From Planctomycetaceae bacterium (GTDB lineage Bacteria; Planctomycetota; Planctomycetia; Pirellulales; Pirellulaceae): 7,902 bases of DNA. The translations under genes and the position numbers were made by a program. Below the pieces are notes generated by a model, which saw only the letters and a program-made list of their open reading frames with translations, ran no database searches and had not been told where the DNA came from. Below, in pieces: positions 1 to 5,481 of the stretch (position 1 is its first letter; every line of letters begins with the position of its first letter). Where the stretch lies: the NCBI GenBank assembly GCA_003506095.1, contig DNWZ01000356.1, positions 1 to 7,902 on the forward strand, read 5' to 3'.

Positions 1-257
1 GTCGATCCCCAATAGAATTGTCTCCATTGTCGAATCTCCGGTTCGAAAGCCTTCACCAAATAACGTGACCGCAATAAAAACGGCCTCCTCATAAACTCCG
101 CGATCGTCAATGGATCGGTAACGAGATCGCGTGCCGAGTGAATCACCACTTCGCGCTGTCGCACCTCATCGGGACGATAAAAGCGAACATGCGTCGACAC
201 GGGATAACTGATTTGGACTTCCATGCCACGATCGAATTCGCCGAACATGGCTATCAT
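1..257 (-). CDS. Unrecognised protein, 5' part only (runs off left edge)
   Basis: This minus-strand frame stays open for at least 85 codons from an ATG at 257 to the window edge, so the 3' end is missing. I do not recognise the family. The visible product is soluble-looking, mixed charged and aromatic, and includes the stretch RRPFLLRSRYLVKAF; no signal peptide or membrane segment is seen. Three in-frame ATGs compete: 257 (MIAM), 248 (MFGE) and 224 (MEVQ). I chose 257 because an AGGGA sequence (265-269 on the complement) lies seven bases upstream; an AAAGGG lies eleven bases before 248. An in-frame TAA lies upstream, so the start is bounded. A second minus frame is also open across about positions 1-160, but it has no ATG near its beginning and a poorer third-base pattern, so I prefer this frame. 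It follows the oxidoreductase gene in the same direction after about 160 bp. Confidence 0.6.
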   Translation of the reverse strand, partial: MIAMFGEFDRGMEVQISYPVSTHVRFYRPDEVRQREVVIHSARDLVTDPLTIAEFMRRPFLLRSRYLVKAFEPEIRQWRQFYWGS

Positions 258-336
258 AACCCTTTCCCTGATAGGTTGAAAAACGGATCGGATACAATTC
301 CATTATTCAACTGTCCCTTGACACGTCTGGTCACGA

Positions 337-355
337 TGCAGGAACTTTTCCTGCA
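337..355. repeat. Perfect palindrome, 8-bp arms
   Basis: TGCAGGAA and TTCCTGCA flank a three-base CTT loop. The site lies in the gap between the oxidoreductase stop (419) and the first start of the left-edge gene (257), about 80 bases upstream of that start. Neither side has a T-run, so it is not a standard terminator. It could be an operator or a small RNA hairpin. The symmetry is seen directly; the role is inferred. Confidence 0.4.
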
Positions 356-418
356 GTCGCAATCCGCTGGCGTCACAAAACGTCAATCTCGAAAGGGGGC
401 CGCAATCCGGCCAATCGG

Positions 419-1741
419 TCAAGTCAATTCGGGATAGACCCAAGGCGCACGATATTCGCGTCTCAGCAGCGCATTGGCCGCTTCATCGTCGACGATTCGC
501 TGCTGATCGGCATCCCAGCGAACGCTGCGGCCGAGCTTCATCGACAACATCCCCAGCAAGCTGAGCGTTGTCGCTTGGTGGCCGACTTCGATTCCCGCAA
601 CCGGTTTTTTACCCGTTTCGATCGCCCTCAGGAAATCAGCCCACAGCAATTGGATGTTATGGCCATCGGGCTCTTGCAAATCCGAATTTTGGTGAACCAC
701 GGGCTTCTTGGGATCGTCCGGATAGAACGTCCATCCGTCGCGCCAACCCATGTGAAACGTCCCTTTATCACCGTAAAAATAACAGCCGACACTCGATTTC
801 TCTGGTCCATCACCCGCAAACCGACGATGTTCCCAAATCGCTGTAAACGTTTCAAACTGATAGGTCGCCACTTGGCTGTCCGGCGCGTCGCTGGTCTGTT
901 CCAGTTCGTTCAACACCGCTTCGCCGCGTACCGGCCTGCCGCCGATCGAATGAACCGAGATCGGCGATTGCTGGTCGCACCACCACAGCATTTGATCCAG
1001 CCAATGAACACCCCAATCGCCGAGCGTTCCGTTGGCGAAGTCAAGATAATGGCGAAAGCCGCCTGGGTGAATCATTCGGTTATAAGGTCTCAGCGGTGCT
1101 GGTCCACAATACATTTCCCAGTCTAAAGTTTCTGGCGGCGGACTATTCTTGGTCGGCGTTTCCTTGCCACCTCGATTGTGAACAAACATTTTTACTAAAC
1201 CGATGTTTCCCGCTCCACCTTGTTTCAAGAACTCCATTCCAGAAACATGATGCGGACCGATTCGTCGATGAAGTCCGACCTGCACCACTCGTTGGGCCGC
1301 GTTGGCCGCAGCCAACATCGCTTGGCTTTCGCCGATCGTATGCCCGGTCGGTTTTTCAATGAAGATATGCGCCCCAGCATTTAGCGCTGCAATCGTATTG
1401 AGTGCGTGCCAATGATCGGGGGTTGCGATGATTGCAATCTCAATATTTTCCTTGTCAAACAATTCACGAAAATCGCCATACGTTTTCGGCTGATCGCCAC
1501 ACAAATCATTGACTTCTTCGGCGGCCAATTCCAATTTGTCGCTGTCGACATCGCACAGCGCGACCACCTTGGTTTGACCAGCCGCCAACGCTTCGCGCAA
1601 GATGTTCATCCCCCACCAACCCGATCCGATCAACGCCGTCCGGTACTTTTTATCTTTCGATGCGGAGTGAACTTTCGGTGCCCAGGCCAGCGTTGCTGCG
1701 GCGGAAGAGGTGGTAATGAATGAACGTCGATTCAATGACAT
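419..1741 (-). CDS. Gfo/Idh/MocA-family oxidoreductase with Tat signal
   Basis: This 440-residue protein belongs to the NAD(P)-dependent Gfo/Idh/MocA family, which usually oxidises or isomerises sugars, inositols and related polyols. The N-terminus (NRRSFITTSSAAATLAWAP, residues 4-22) is a twin-arginine signal with a likely cleavage site after HSA at 25-27, so the folded enzyme is probably exported. The Rossmann fold follows, with the nucleotide loop GSGWWG at 39-44, an acidic end to the second strand (CDVD, 63-66), ATPDHWH at 106-112 and the EKP motif at 129-131, whose lysine is the usual catalytic residue. The C-terminal half holds GDWGVHWLD (241-249), typical of the planctomycete branch, with Asp242 and His246 as candidate active-site residues. 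The length is normal for the family and nothing appears broken. The ATG at 1741 gives an intact Tat signal, although no strong Shine-Dalgarno precedes it. The substrate cannot be predicted from the sequence. Confidence 0.93.
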   Translation of the reverse strand: MSLNRRSFITTSSAAATLAWAPKVHSASKDKKYRTALIGSGWWGMNILREALAAGQTKVVALCDVDSDKLELAAEEVNDLCGDQPKTYGDFRELFDKENIEIAIIATPDHWHALNTIAALNAGAHIFIEKPTGHTIGESQAMLAAANAAQRVVQVGLHRRIGPHHVSGMEFLKQGGAGNIGLVKMFVHNRGGKETPTKNSPPPETLDWEMYCGPAPLRPYNRMIHPGGFRHYLDFANGTLGDWGVHWLDQMLWWCDQQSPISVHSIGGRPVRGEAVLNELEQTSDAPDSQVATYQFETFTAIWEHRRFAGDGPEKSSVGCYFYGDKGTFHMGWRDGWTFYPDDPKKPVVHQNSDLQEPDGHNIQLLWADFLRAIETGKKPVAGIEVGHQATTLSLLGMLSMKLGRSVRWDADQQRIVDDEAANALLRREYRAPWVYPELT

Positions 1742-1753
1742 CGGTATCGGCTC

Positions 1754-1791
1754 TTAAAAGAAGAGTGATCGCCCAGCGGTCTGGCGATCGC
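1754..1791 (-). terminator. Rho-independent-like terminator after the propeller gene
   Basis: GATCGCC (1767-1773) and GGCGATC (1783-1789) pair perfectly around a nine-base loop, and a G·U and a G-C pair extend the stem outward to 1765/1791. Read on the minus strand, the stem is followed directly by TCTTCTTTT (1764-1756). It lies about 45 bases after the propeller stop and about 25 bases before the oxidoreductase start, which suggests the two genes are at least partly separate transcripts. The T-tract is interrupted by C, so termination may be partial. Confidence 0.5.
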
Positions 1792-1836
1792 ATGTGTGGC
1801 GAGAAATGGGAGCGGTTGACTGCAGGAAACCAGATT

Positions 1837-3078
1837 TTAATCGCGACAACTGATGCAGACGACTGCCCCTTGGACGCTGCGGCAATAAATTCGCCCACCC
1901 GACAAAACCGGAACCGTTCGGCACTTACCCTGGATCACTTGGCCGCCAGCGATCGGATTCCATCCCTGCGGTGTCGCCGGTGAAATGATCAATTCGCCCG
2001 ATTCCGTGATCAAAATCAACTTTCCATCGGCTATCGACATTCCGCCGGGTGACAAATCGTCCACCGACCAGGCCACTTCGCCCGTTTCCCATTTCAGACA
2101 CTTTAGTCGCGCGCCGGCATCCATATCGCCATCAATTCCATACAAATGATCTTGGTAAAGAATCGATGTATGCAATTGATTTTGCATCTCTTTCGTCTTC
2201 CAGAGCAACTGCGGTTGTCCATCGACAAATTGATACAACGCACCGCCACGGTTGTAGCCCGACGATAAAAACATTCGATCGCCACGGAGAATCGGATCGG
2301 CCGCATTGCAATTAAAGCTCGTCAGCCAACGCTCGCTCCAAAGTTTTTCACCGGATCTTATATCCACACCAATATAAGCTCGGGAGGAAGCAAAAATTGC
2401 AGTTGTTGGCTGCGAATCTGGTATCAATACCGGAGTGGCGTAACCCGACTCGCGATCTGCGGAACTCCACAGCAGAGTGCCATCCTGCTTGTTCACAGCT
2501 GCGCCTGATTCGCCAGCATTGACCAGTAAATGGTCGCCAATGACAACGGGTGAAGCGGAAAATCCCCATCCAGGCAGACGGACTTCCGCCAGGTCAGCAA
2601 TCTGTTGCTGCCATACCAATTCACCTGTTACACAATCAAAGCAAAACAGGTCACCACCGCGACTGAGCACATACAGGCGGTCGCCATCGACTGTTGGTGT
2701 TGACGTCGGTCCACCTTCAAAGTCGCGATCATCCAGCGAGGCCGGATAGCCATAACGCCAGACCTCACGACCGTCGGAAACCGACAGACAAACGACCACG
2801 TCTTGGCCATCTTGGTGACCGATCGTAAACGCATGGTCGCCACGAACAACGATCGACGAAAAGCCGGTTCCGACCGACTGCGTCCAAGCAATGTTCGGTT
2901 TTTCGTTCGGCCACCGAGTCGACCAGTCGGACTGGCGTGAAATCCCATCACTGTTGGGGCCACGCCATCGATGCCAATCTTCACCCCGAGCAACTGTCGT
3001 CGGTATCCAGATGGTTACCGCACCAACCAACAGGACCCATGTTAACCCAAAACCATTGCCGTAAGTATTCAAAATCAA
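1837..3078 (-). CDS. Secreted PQQ-like beta-propeller repeat protein
   Basis: This is an outer-membrane-assembly BamB / PQQ-like beta-propeller protein of up to 413 residues. A hydrophobic N-terminal segment (about 10-30) is a probable signal peptide, followed by WHRWRGPNSDGIS (35-47), the motif with which many planctomycete propellers begin. Blade-type repeats with a (D/T/S)G-x2-x-W core occur at DGREVW 102-107, TGELVW 151-156, DGTLLW 199-204, SGEKLW 242-247 and TGEVAW 332-337, which suits a seven- or eight-bladed propeller. No attached kinase or enzymatic domain is present, so a binding or scaffold role is more likely than catalysis; PQQ binding itself is not shown. No in-frame ATG lies near the start. 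An in-frame TGA directly precedes TTG at 3078, and a second TTG at 3072 has GGTGA a few bases upstream and may be the real start. The gene begins 16 bases from the 91-bp inverted-repeat element. Confidence 0.9.
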   Translation of the reverse strand: MILNTYGNGFGLTWVLLVGAVTIWIPTTVARGEDWHRWRGPNSDGISRQSDWSTRWPNEKPNIAWTQSVGTGFSSIVVRGDHAFTIGHQDGQDVVVCLSVSDGREVWRYGYPASLDDRDFEGGPTSTPTVDGDRLYVLSRGGDLFCFDCVTGELVWQQQIADLAEVRLPGWGFSASPVVIGDHLLVNAGESGAAVNKQDGTLLWSSADRESGYATPVLIPDSQPTTAIFASSRAYIGVDIRSGEKLWSERWLTSFNCNAADPILRGDRMFLSSGYNRGGALYQFVDGQPQLLWKTKEMQNQLHTSILYQDHLYGIDGDMDAGARLKCLKWETGEVAWSVDDLSPGGMSIADGKLILITESGELIISPATPQGWNPIAGGQVIQGKCRTVPVLSGGRIYCRSVQGAVVCISCRD

Positions 3079-3094
3079 TCACCAAATCTTAGCG

Positions 3095-3185
3095 CCTATC
3101 CGAAAAGGGGGACCCCTCTCCGGCGAGGCCAGAAAACTATTGAAATCAACTCGCCTCCAAAGGGTCAGACCCCTTTTCGGATAGG
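3095..3185. repeat. 91-bp inverted-repeat element (REP/MITE-like)
   Basis: The ends are a perfect 16-bp inverted repeat: CCTATCCGAAAAGGGG at 3095-3110 and CCCCTTTTCGGATAGG at 3170-3185. Pairing continues inward as GACCC (3111-3115) with GGGTC (3162-3166) after a three-base bulge, and again as GGCGAG (3122-3127) with CTCGCC (3150-3155). The whole unit can therefore fold into one long interrupted hairpin. It fills nearly all of the gap between the PilZ stop (3189) and the propeller start (3078). From memory, GGGTCAGACCCCTTTT-type ends recur in planctomycete and other genomes as REP-like or non-autonomous elements, but I cannot verify that here. It may also work as a terminator for the PilZ gene. 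Confidence 0.75.
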
Positions 3186-3188
3186 ATC

Positions 3189-3512
3189 CTAATCTTTCGG
3201 AAACTGGATGATCAGCAAACGCTGCTCTTCGATGATAATCGGCAGTGGAATTGGTGGGGAAAAACGCAACACGATCTGGTCTGCGTCGATACGAATCAAG
3301 GATGCTTCGGTTGCCACGCTTTGTCCGCATTGAAACTCAATCGAAGTTTCAACGCCGTTTTTAAACCAAGTCGATTTCGCTTCGCTGGTCGGAACTCGAC
3401 CGCCACCCTCAGAAAGTTCTAAAACGTGGCAAGTTGATCCGTTTACCGACATAATCGGCCGAACATCCGCAGGATACTCGATTCGATAGAAGCCGCGTCT
3501 TTGACTGGTCAT
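3189..3512 (-). CDS. PilZ-domain protein (probable c-di-GMP binding)
   Basis: This is a 107-residue single-domain PilZ protein. The first PilZ signature, RRxxxR, is RRGFYR at residues 5-10. The second, (D/N)xSxxG, appears as ELSEGG at 32-37, with glutamate in place of the usual Asp/Asn. Both motifs normally grip cyclic di-GMP. The remainder alternates beta-strand-like hydrophobic stretches and ends in LLIIQFPKD, as expected for a six-stranded PilZ barrel. No signal peptide or membrane segment is present, so it should be cytoplasmic. The frame is open upstream to an ATG at 3629, but that extension (39 residues) is Arg/Cys-rich and unlike the family. I chose the ATG at 3512 because it puts RRxxxR at the expected place near the N-terminus. 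No clear Shine-Dalgarno is present. The partner or output is unknown, and the Glu substitution makes ligand binding probable rather than certain. Confidence 0.82.
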   Translation of the reverse strand: MTSQRRGFYRIEYPADVRPIMSVNGSTCHVLELSEGGGRVPTSEAKSTWFKNGVETSIEFQCGQSVATEASLIRIDADQIVLRFSPPIPLPIIIEEQRLLIIQFPKD

Positions 3513-3744
3513 CGTTGATTTACGGTGCGATCCGGGAGTTGAAAATCCATGGGCGGCAATGCGTCGCAAAAATCCGCTTTGCTCACGTTCGCAGCATCGG
3601 CCAATTTTCCTAATGGCCAAACGCCCCATGGGGACCAGAATAGCAGATCGCCCAGGCGGCTAGGACGGGGCGCGATCGATTGACGTGAACAAAAATAATT
3701 GGCGATTTTTGAAAGGCGGCCTGAGCCCCTCCGGTCAGCACCAG
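3513..3744. other. Intergenic gap without a supported gene
   Basis: This is a 232-bp gap between two minus-strand genes. Open frames cross it, but their translations are arginine/proline-rich and lack domain features. I found no strong hairpin with a T-run and no convincing promoter. The PilZ gene is presumably transcribed from within it or from the upstream small-protein gene. Confidence 0.5.
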
Positions 3745-3999
3745 TCAATTCCCGTCTTCCGCCTCGACAGGTGTCCGAGGGGCCACCGGTACAGTCGAAT
3801 CGCTTTCTCTTCGCCGATCGATCGCCTCGGCTGCGTCGCCTGCCACACGCTTGGACTGCTCCACAAACGCGGATGTGTCTTCTTGAACTTTTTCGGTATC
3901 GACCTGTACCGTCGGGTCGCCATCTGGCGAGAAAAACCTTAACCAGCCGATAGCCACCAAAATTAAAACCAGAAACGCAATAATGAGCACGGCACGCAT
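3745..3999 (-). CDS. Small membrane-anchored protein, unknown function
   Basis: This 84-residue protein has one N-terminal hydrophobic helix (about residues 3-20, AVLIIAFLVLILVAIGWL) followed by a hydrophilic, acidic tail with a helical stretch (TEKVQEDTSAFVEQSKRVAGD) and a Pro/Glu-rich end. It should sit in the inner membrane by an uncleaved anchor or as a signal-anchored periplasmic tail. Similar short anchor-plus-helix proteins are common hypothetical proteins in planctomycetes, as I recall, but I know of no function. The start is well supported: on the minus strand GGAGG (4007-4011 on the complement) lies seven bases before the ATG at 3999, the best Shine-Dalgarno in the window. A TTG directly upstream would leave only four bases and is less likely. 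It diverges from the stress-protein gene. Confidence 0.8.
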   Translation of the reverse strand: MRAVLIIAFLVLILVAIGWLRFFSPDGDPTVQVDTEKVQEDTSAFVEQSKRVAGDAAEAIDRRRESDSTVPVAPRTPVEAEDGN

Positions 4000-4217
4000 C
4001 AACGAACCTCCAACCAGTCAGTGAAATCAAACAAAAGTATGTGTCGATTTGCGAAACAACGCCTGGCAACAAACAGAGTTTCTCAAACGATTTAAGCGAT
4101 TGCTATGTTACGCAATTTACGTGCCGTCAAGCCCGTTTTAGTGCGGTACATCGATTGCATCACTCATTGCCATCGCATCTGTATTCCTAGTCGCTGCTGG
4201 TAACAGAAAACCGTTCA
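4000..4217. promoter_or_regulatory. Divergent intergenic region, promoters expected for both sides
   Basis: This 218-bp gap separates the leftward small membrane protein and the rightward stress-protein-like gene, so both promoters probably lie here. The only element I can place with confidence is the Shine-Dalgarno for the leftward gene (4007-4011). A minus-strand TTGACG (4130-4125) exists, but no good -10 follows at normal spacing. A short inverted repeat, ATTGC/GCAAT, lies at about 4099-4116. Promoter positions remain unassigned. Confidence 0.4.
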
Positions 4218-4727
4218 ATGGGAAATGACATGAATCCATCTGATAAATCAAAGAAACTGGTCGATTTGATCCATCAATTTAAGAACGCCATGTTGATCAC
4301 GCACGATCGCGATCGACTCGATGCGCGTCCCATGGCAATTGCAAAGGCGGAGGATGGCGGAGGCCTTTGGTTTGTGACTGATCGCCAATCGAGCAAAGTG
4401 ATGGAGATCAACGCTTCAACCGATGTCGGCGTCACAATGCAAGGCAGCGACCAGTTTGTCTATCTTTCTGCCGATGCATCTGTCATTGATGATCGTGTGA
4501 TGTTGGAAAAGCTATGGCAAGATTCTTGGCGAGCTTGGTTTCCAGACGGAGTCAACGATCCCGCAATTGTGCTTCTGCATATCATTCCTCGGTCGGGTGA
4601 GTATTGGGACAACTCGGGGTTGAGCAGTTGGGGATACGCAAAAAAATCGGGATTCGCATTTTTCCGTGGCGAGCCGCCGCTGGTCGATGATGAGATCAAC
4701 TCAAAAGTAAACCTGCAGGATCGGTGA
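4218..4727 (+). CDS. General stress protein 26-like, pyridoxamine 5'-phosphate oxidase-fold protein
   Basis: This 169-residue protein fits the split-barrel flavin-binding family of general stress protein 26 (the pyridoxamine-phosphate-oxidase-like group). Family-typical blocks appear in order: MLITHDRDRLDARPMA (25-40), a GGGLWFVTDRQSSKVMEI strand pair (47-64), QFVYLSADASVIDDRVMLEKLW (79-100), then RAWFPDGVNDPAIVLLHI (105-122) and GEYWDN (127-132). Members bind FMN or FAD, and some have been linked to stress survival; none of the specific pyridoxine-biosynthesis residues can be assumed, so I do not call it PdxH. It is complete and of normal length. Two starts are close: ATG 4218 and ATG 4230 (MNPSD). 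Neither has a strong Shine-Dalgarno, and the second leaves the conserved domain unchanged. It is cytoplasmic and begins the rightward transcript. Confidence 0.88.
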   Translation: MGNDMNPSDKSKKLVDLIHQFKNAMLITHDRDRLDARPMAIAKAEDGGGLWFVTDRQSSKVMEINASTDVGVTMQGSDQFVYLSADASVIDDRVMLEKLWQDSWRAWFPDGVNDPAIVLLHIIPRSGEYWDNSGLSSWGYAKKSGFAFFRGEPPLVDDEINSKVNLQDR

Positions 4728-4838
4728 AGATTCGTTTGTTCGTTTCATTCTTTGGAACAGAACGTGCCCGCAAGATGAAAAGCAGAGCGATACGATTTCG
4801 ACTTTCGCATTATTTCTTTACAACTGAGGCACGAGAAA

Positions 4839-4955
4839 ATGAAGGCACACTGCAGCAATCGACGTGGTTTGATCAAATACGGTATTGCTTACTTGCTGGG
4901 CGTTCCCATTACTTTGCTTGTAATCGTTTTCATTATCTCTCGCGGATGTGCATGA
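4839..4955 (+). CDS. 38-residue single-span membrane microprotein
   Basis: The translation has a basic N-terminus (CSNRRGLIK), then an uninterrupted hydrophobic segment KYGIAYLLGVPITLLVIVF at about 13-31, and a short IISRGCA tail. This is the profile of a one-helix inner-membrane microprotein with the N-terminus inside. GAGG at 4826-4829 lies nine bases before the ATG, a reasonable Shine-Dalgarno. The arrangement Lys-Tyr-Gly-x-Ala-x-Leu-Leu-Gly-Val-Pro resembles short hypothetical proteins annotated in many bacteria, as far as I recall. It follows the stress-protein gene by about 110 bases in the same direction and may share its transcript. A longer open frame beginning with GTG at 4724 crosses the same DNA but looks non-coding. 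The function is unknown. Confidence 0.62.
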   Translation: MKAHCSNRRGLIKYGIAYLLGVPITLLVIVFIISRGCA

Positions 4956-5195
4956 CTTTGCTGTGTTCAGACGGTTTTGGCGAGTTTTCGTCGTCGCCAC
5001 TGCATGAGGTGGTTGACGCTGCCAAGGACGAGTGCAATCCCACGACGTTGAAAGCGGCTCGCCATGAGGCAAAACACGAAGGTGAGCCGCCCGGCAGGTG
5101 ATCCTGCATTCCGATGTTTTCTGCCGACAAAAATCGAGCTTCCCCCACCTTTAGCGGCCCCAGAAAAGATTGACACCAAGGGGCTTAGACGCTAG
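4956..5195. repeat. Candidate dispersed repeat with paired hairpins
   Basis: No convincing gene lies here, yet four different frames on both strands stay open. One encodes 43 residues from ATG 5064 to TAG 5195, and another runs leftward from about 5179 to 4967. Two hairpins sit side by side: GCGGCTCGCC (5054-5063) with GGTGAGCCGC (5081-5090), and GCAGG (5094-5098) with CCTGC (5103-5107). From memory, closely similar sequence blocks are scattered through Rhodopirellula genomes as short hypothetical ORFs, which would make this a dispersed intergenic repeat. That memory cannot be checked here. Confidence 0.35.
5054..5107. repeat. Two adjacent hairpins
   Basis: The first stem is ten pairs (one G·U) with a 17-base loop; the second is five perfect pairs with the loop TGAT. 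They are only three bases apart and no T-run follows, so a terminator is unlikely. They may be structural marks of the surrounding repeat. Confidence 0.45.
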
Positions 5196-5198
5196 TCT
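5170..5198 (+). promoter_or_regulatory. Candidate sigma-70-type promoter
   Basis: A perfect TTGACA -35 hexamer (5170-5175) is followed at exactly 17 bases by TAGTCT (5193-5198), a weak -10 with the conserved first, second and last bases. It points toward the secretin-like gene but lies almost 290 bases before its ATG, implying a long leader or use by the tiny ORF at 5204. Assignment is by consensus only. Confidence 0.35.
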
Positions 5199-5481
5199 CT
5201 GGGATGAAGTCGAGTTCGTATCCTGTTCGGTTTGCAACCGGATTGATGCGATCGATTGCCCTGCCTACCCACCTTCCCACCCGGATCAGTCGTGCCGTTT
5301 GTGCATGGCTGTCGTTGAAAGATCCTTGATTCCGGTTTTGTCGGGTCGCATTGCGTAGTTCCCGCTTGAAACAATTCGTGCGGCGAAGTGCATCGCGGCC
5401 GCGAAACTTGGCGTACTCCTAGAATTGAACATTCAGGGCACACTTTTTATCCCGGCTGACAGCCATTTATCGAAATCATTC
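5199..5481. other. Leader/intergenic region before the secretin-like gene
   Basis: This gap of about 280 bp has no supported gene. A 41-codon frame (ATG 5204 to TGA 5329) starts just after the candidate promoter, but its arginine/serine/proline-rich product has no recognisable features. A second weak promoter-like pair, TTGAAC (5425-5430) and TATCCC (5448-5453), has 17-base spacing and is closer to the gene. I see no terminator or riboswitch. Confidence 0.4.

Noticed and set aside
138..437. Plus-strand 99-codon frame beginning with GTG
   Set aside because: It overlaps the better minus-strand edge gene and the end of the oxidoreductase, has no Shine-Dalgarno and shows no domain-like features.
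575..1126. Plus-strand 183-codon frame inside the oxidoreductase gene
   Set aside because: It is the antisense shadow of a clear Gfo/Idh/MocA protein; its translation is Arg/Pro-rich and featureless.
3079..3330. Minus-strand 83-codon frame across the inverted-repeat element and PilZ end
   Set aside because: It arises from low stop density through the repeat and overlaps the well-supported PilZ gene.
3509..4072. Minus-strand 187-codon frame spanning the small membrane-protein gene
   Set aside because: The overlapping 84-aa frame has a clean membrane helix and a strong Shine-Dalgarno, while this frame is Arg/Gly/Cys-rich without recognisable features.
4102..4130. Minus-strand TTGACG as promoter for the small membrane protein
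   Set aside because: No acceptable -10 hexamer follows at 16-18 bases.
4724..5101. Plus-strand 125-codon frame with GTG overlapping the stress-protein stop
   Set aside because: The overlap looks like translational coupling, but the product is low-quality and the 38-aa frame within it has a better ribosome-binding site and a coherent membrane helix.
4967..5179. Minus-strand 70-codon frame
   Set aside because: It lies wholly in the hairpin-rich repeat-like segment, where several frames on both strands are open; I treat it as repeat rather than gene.
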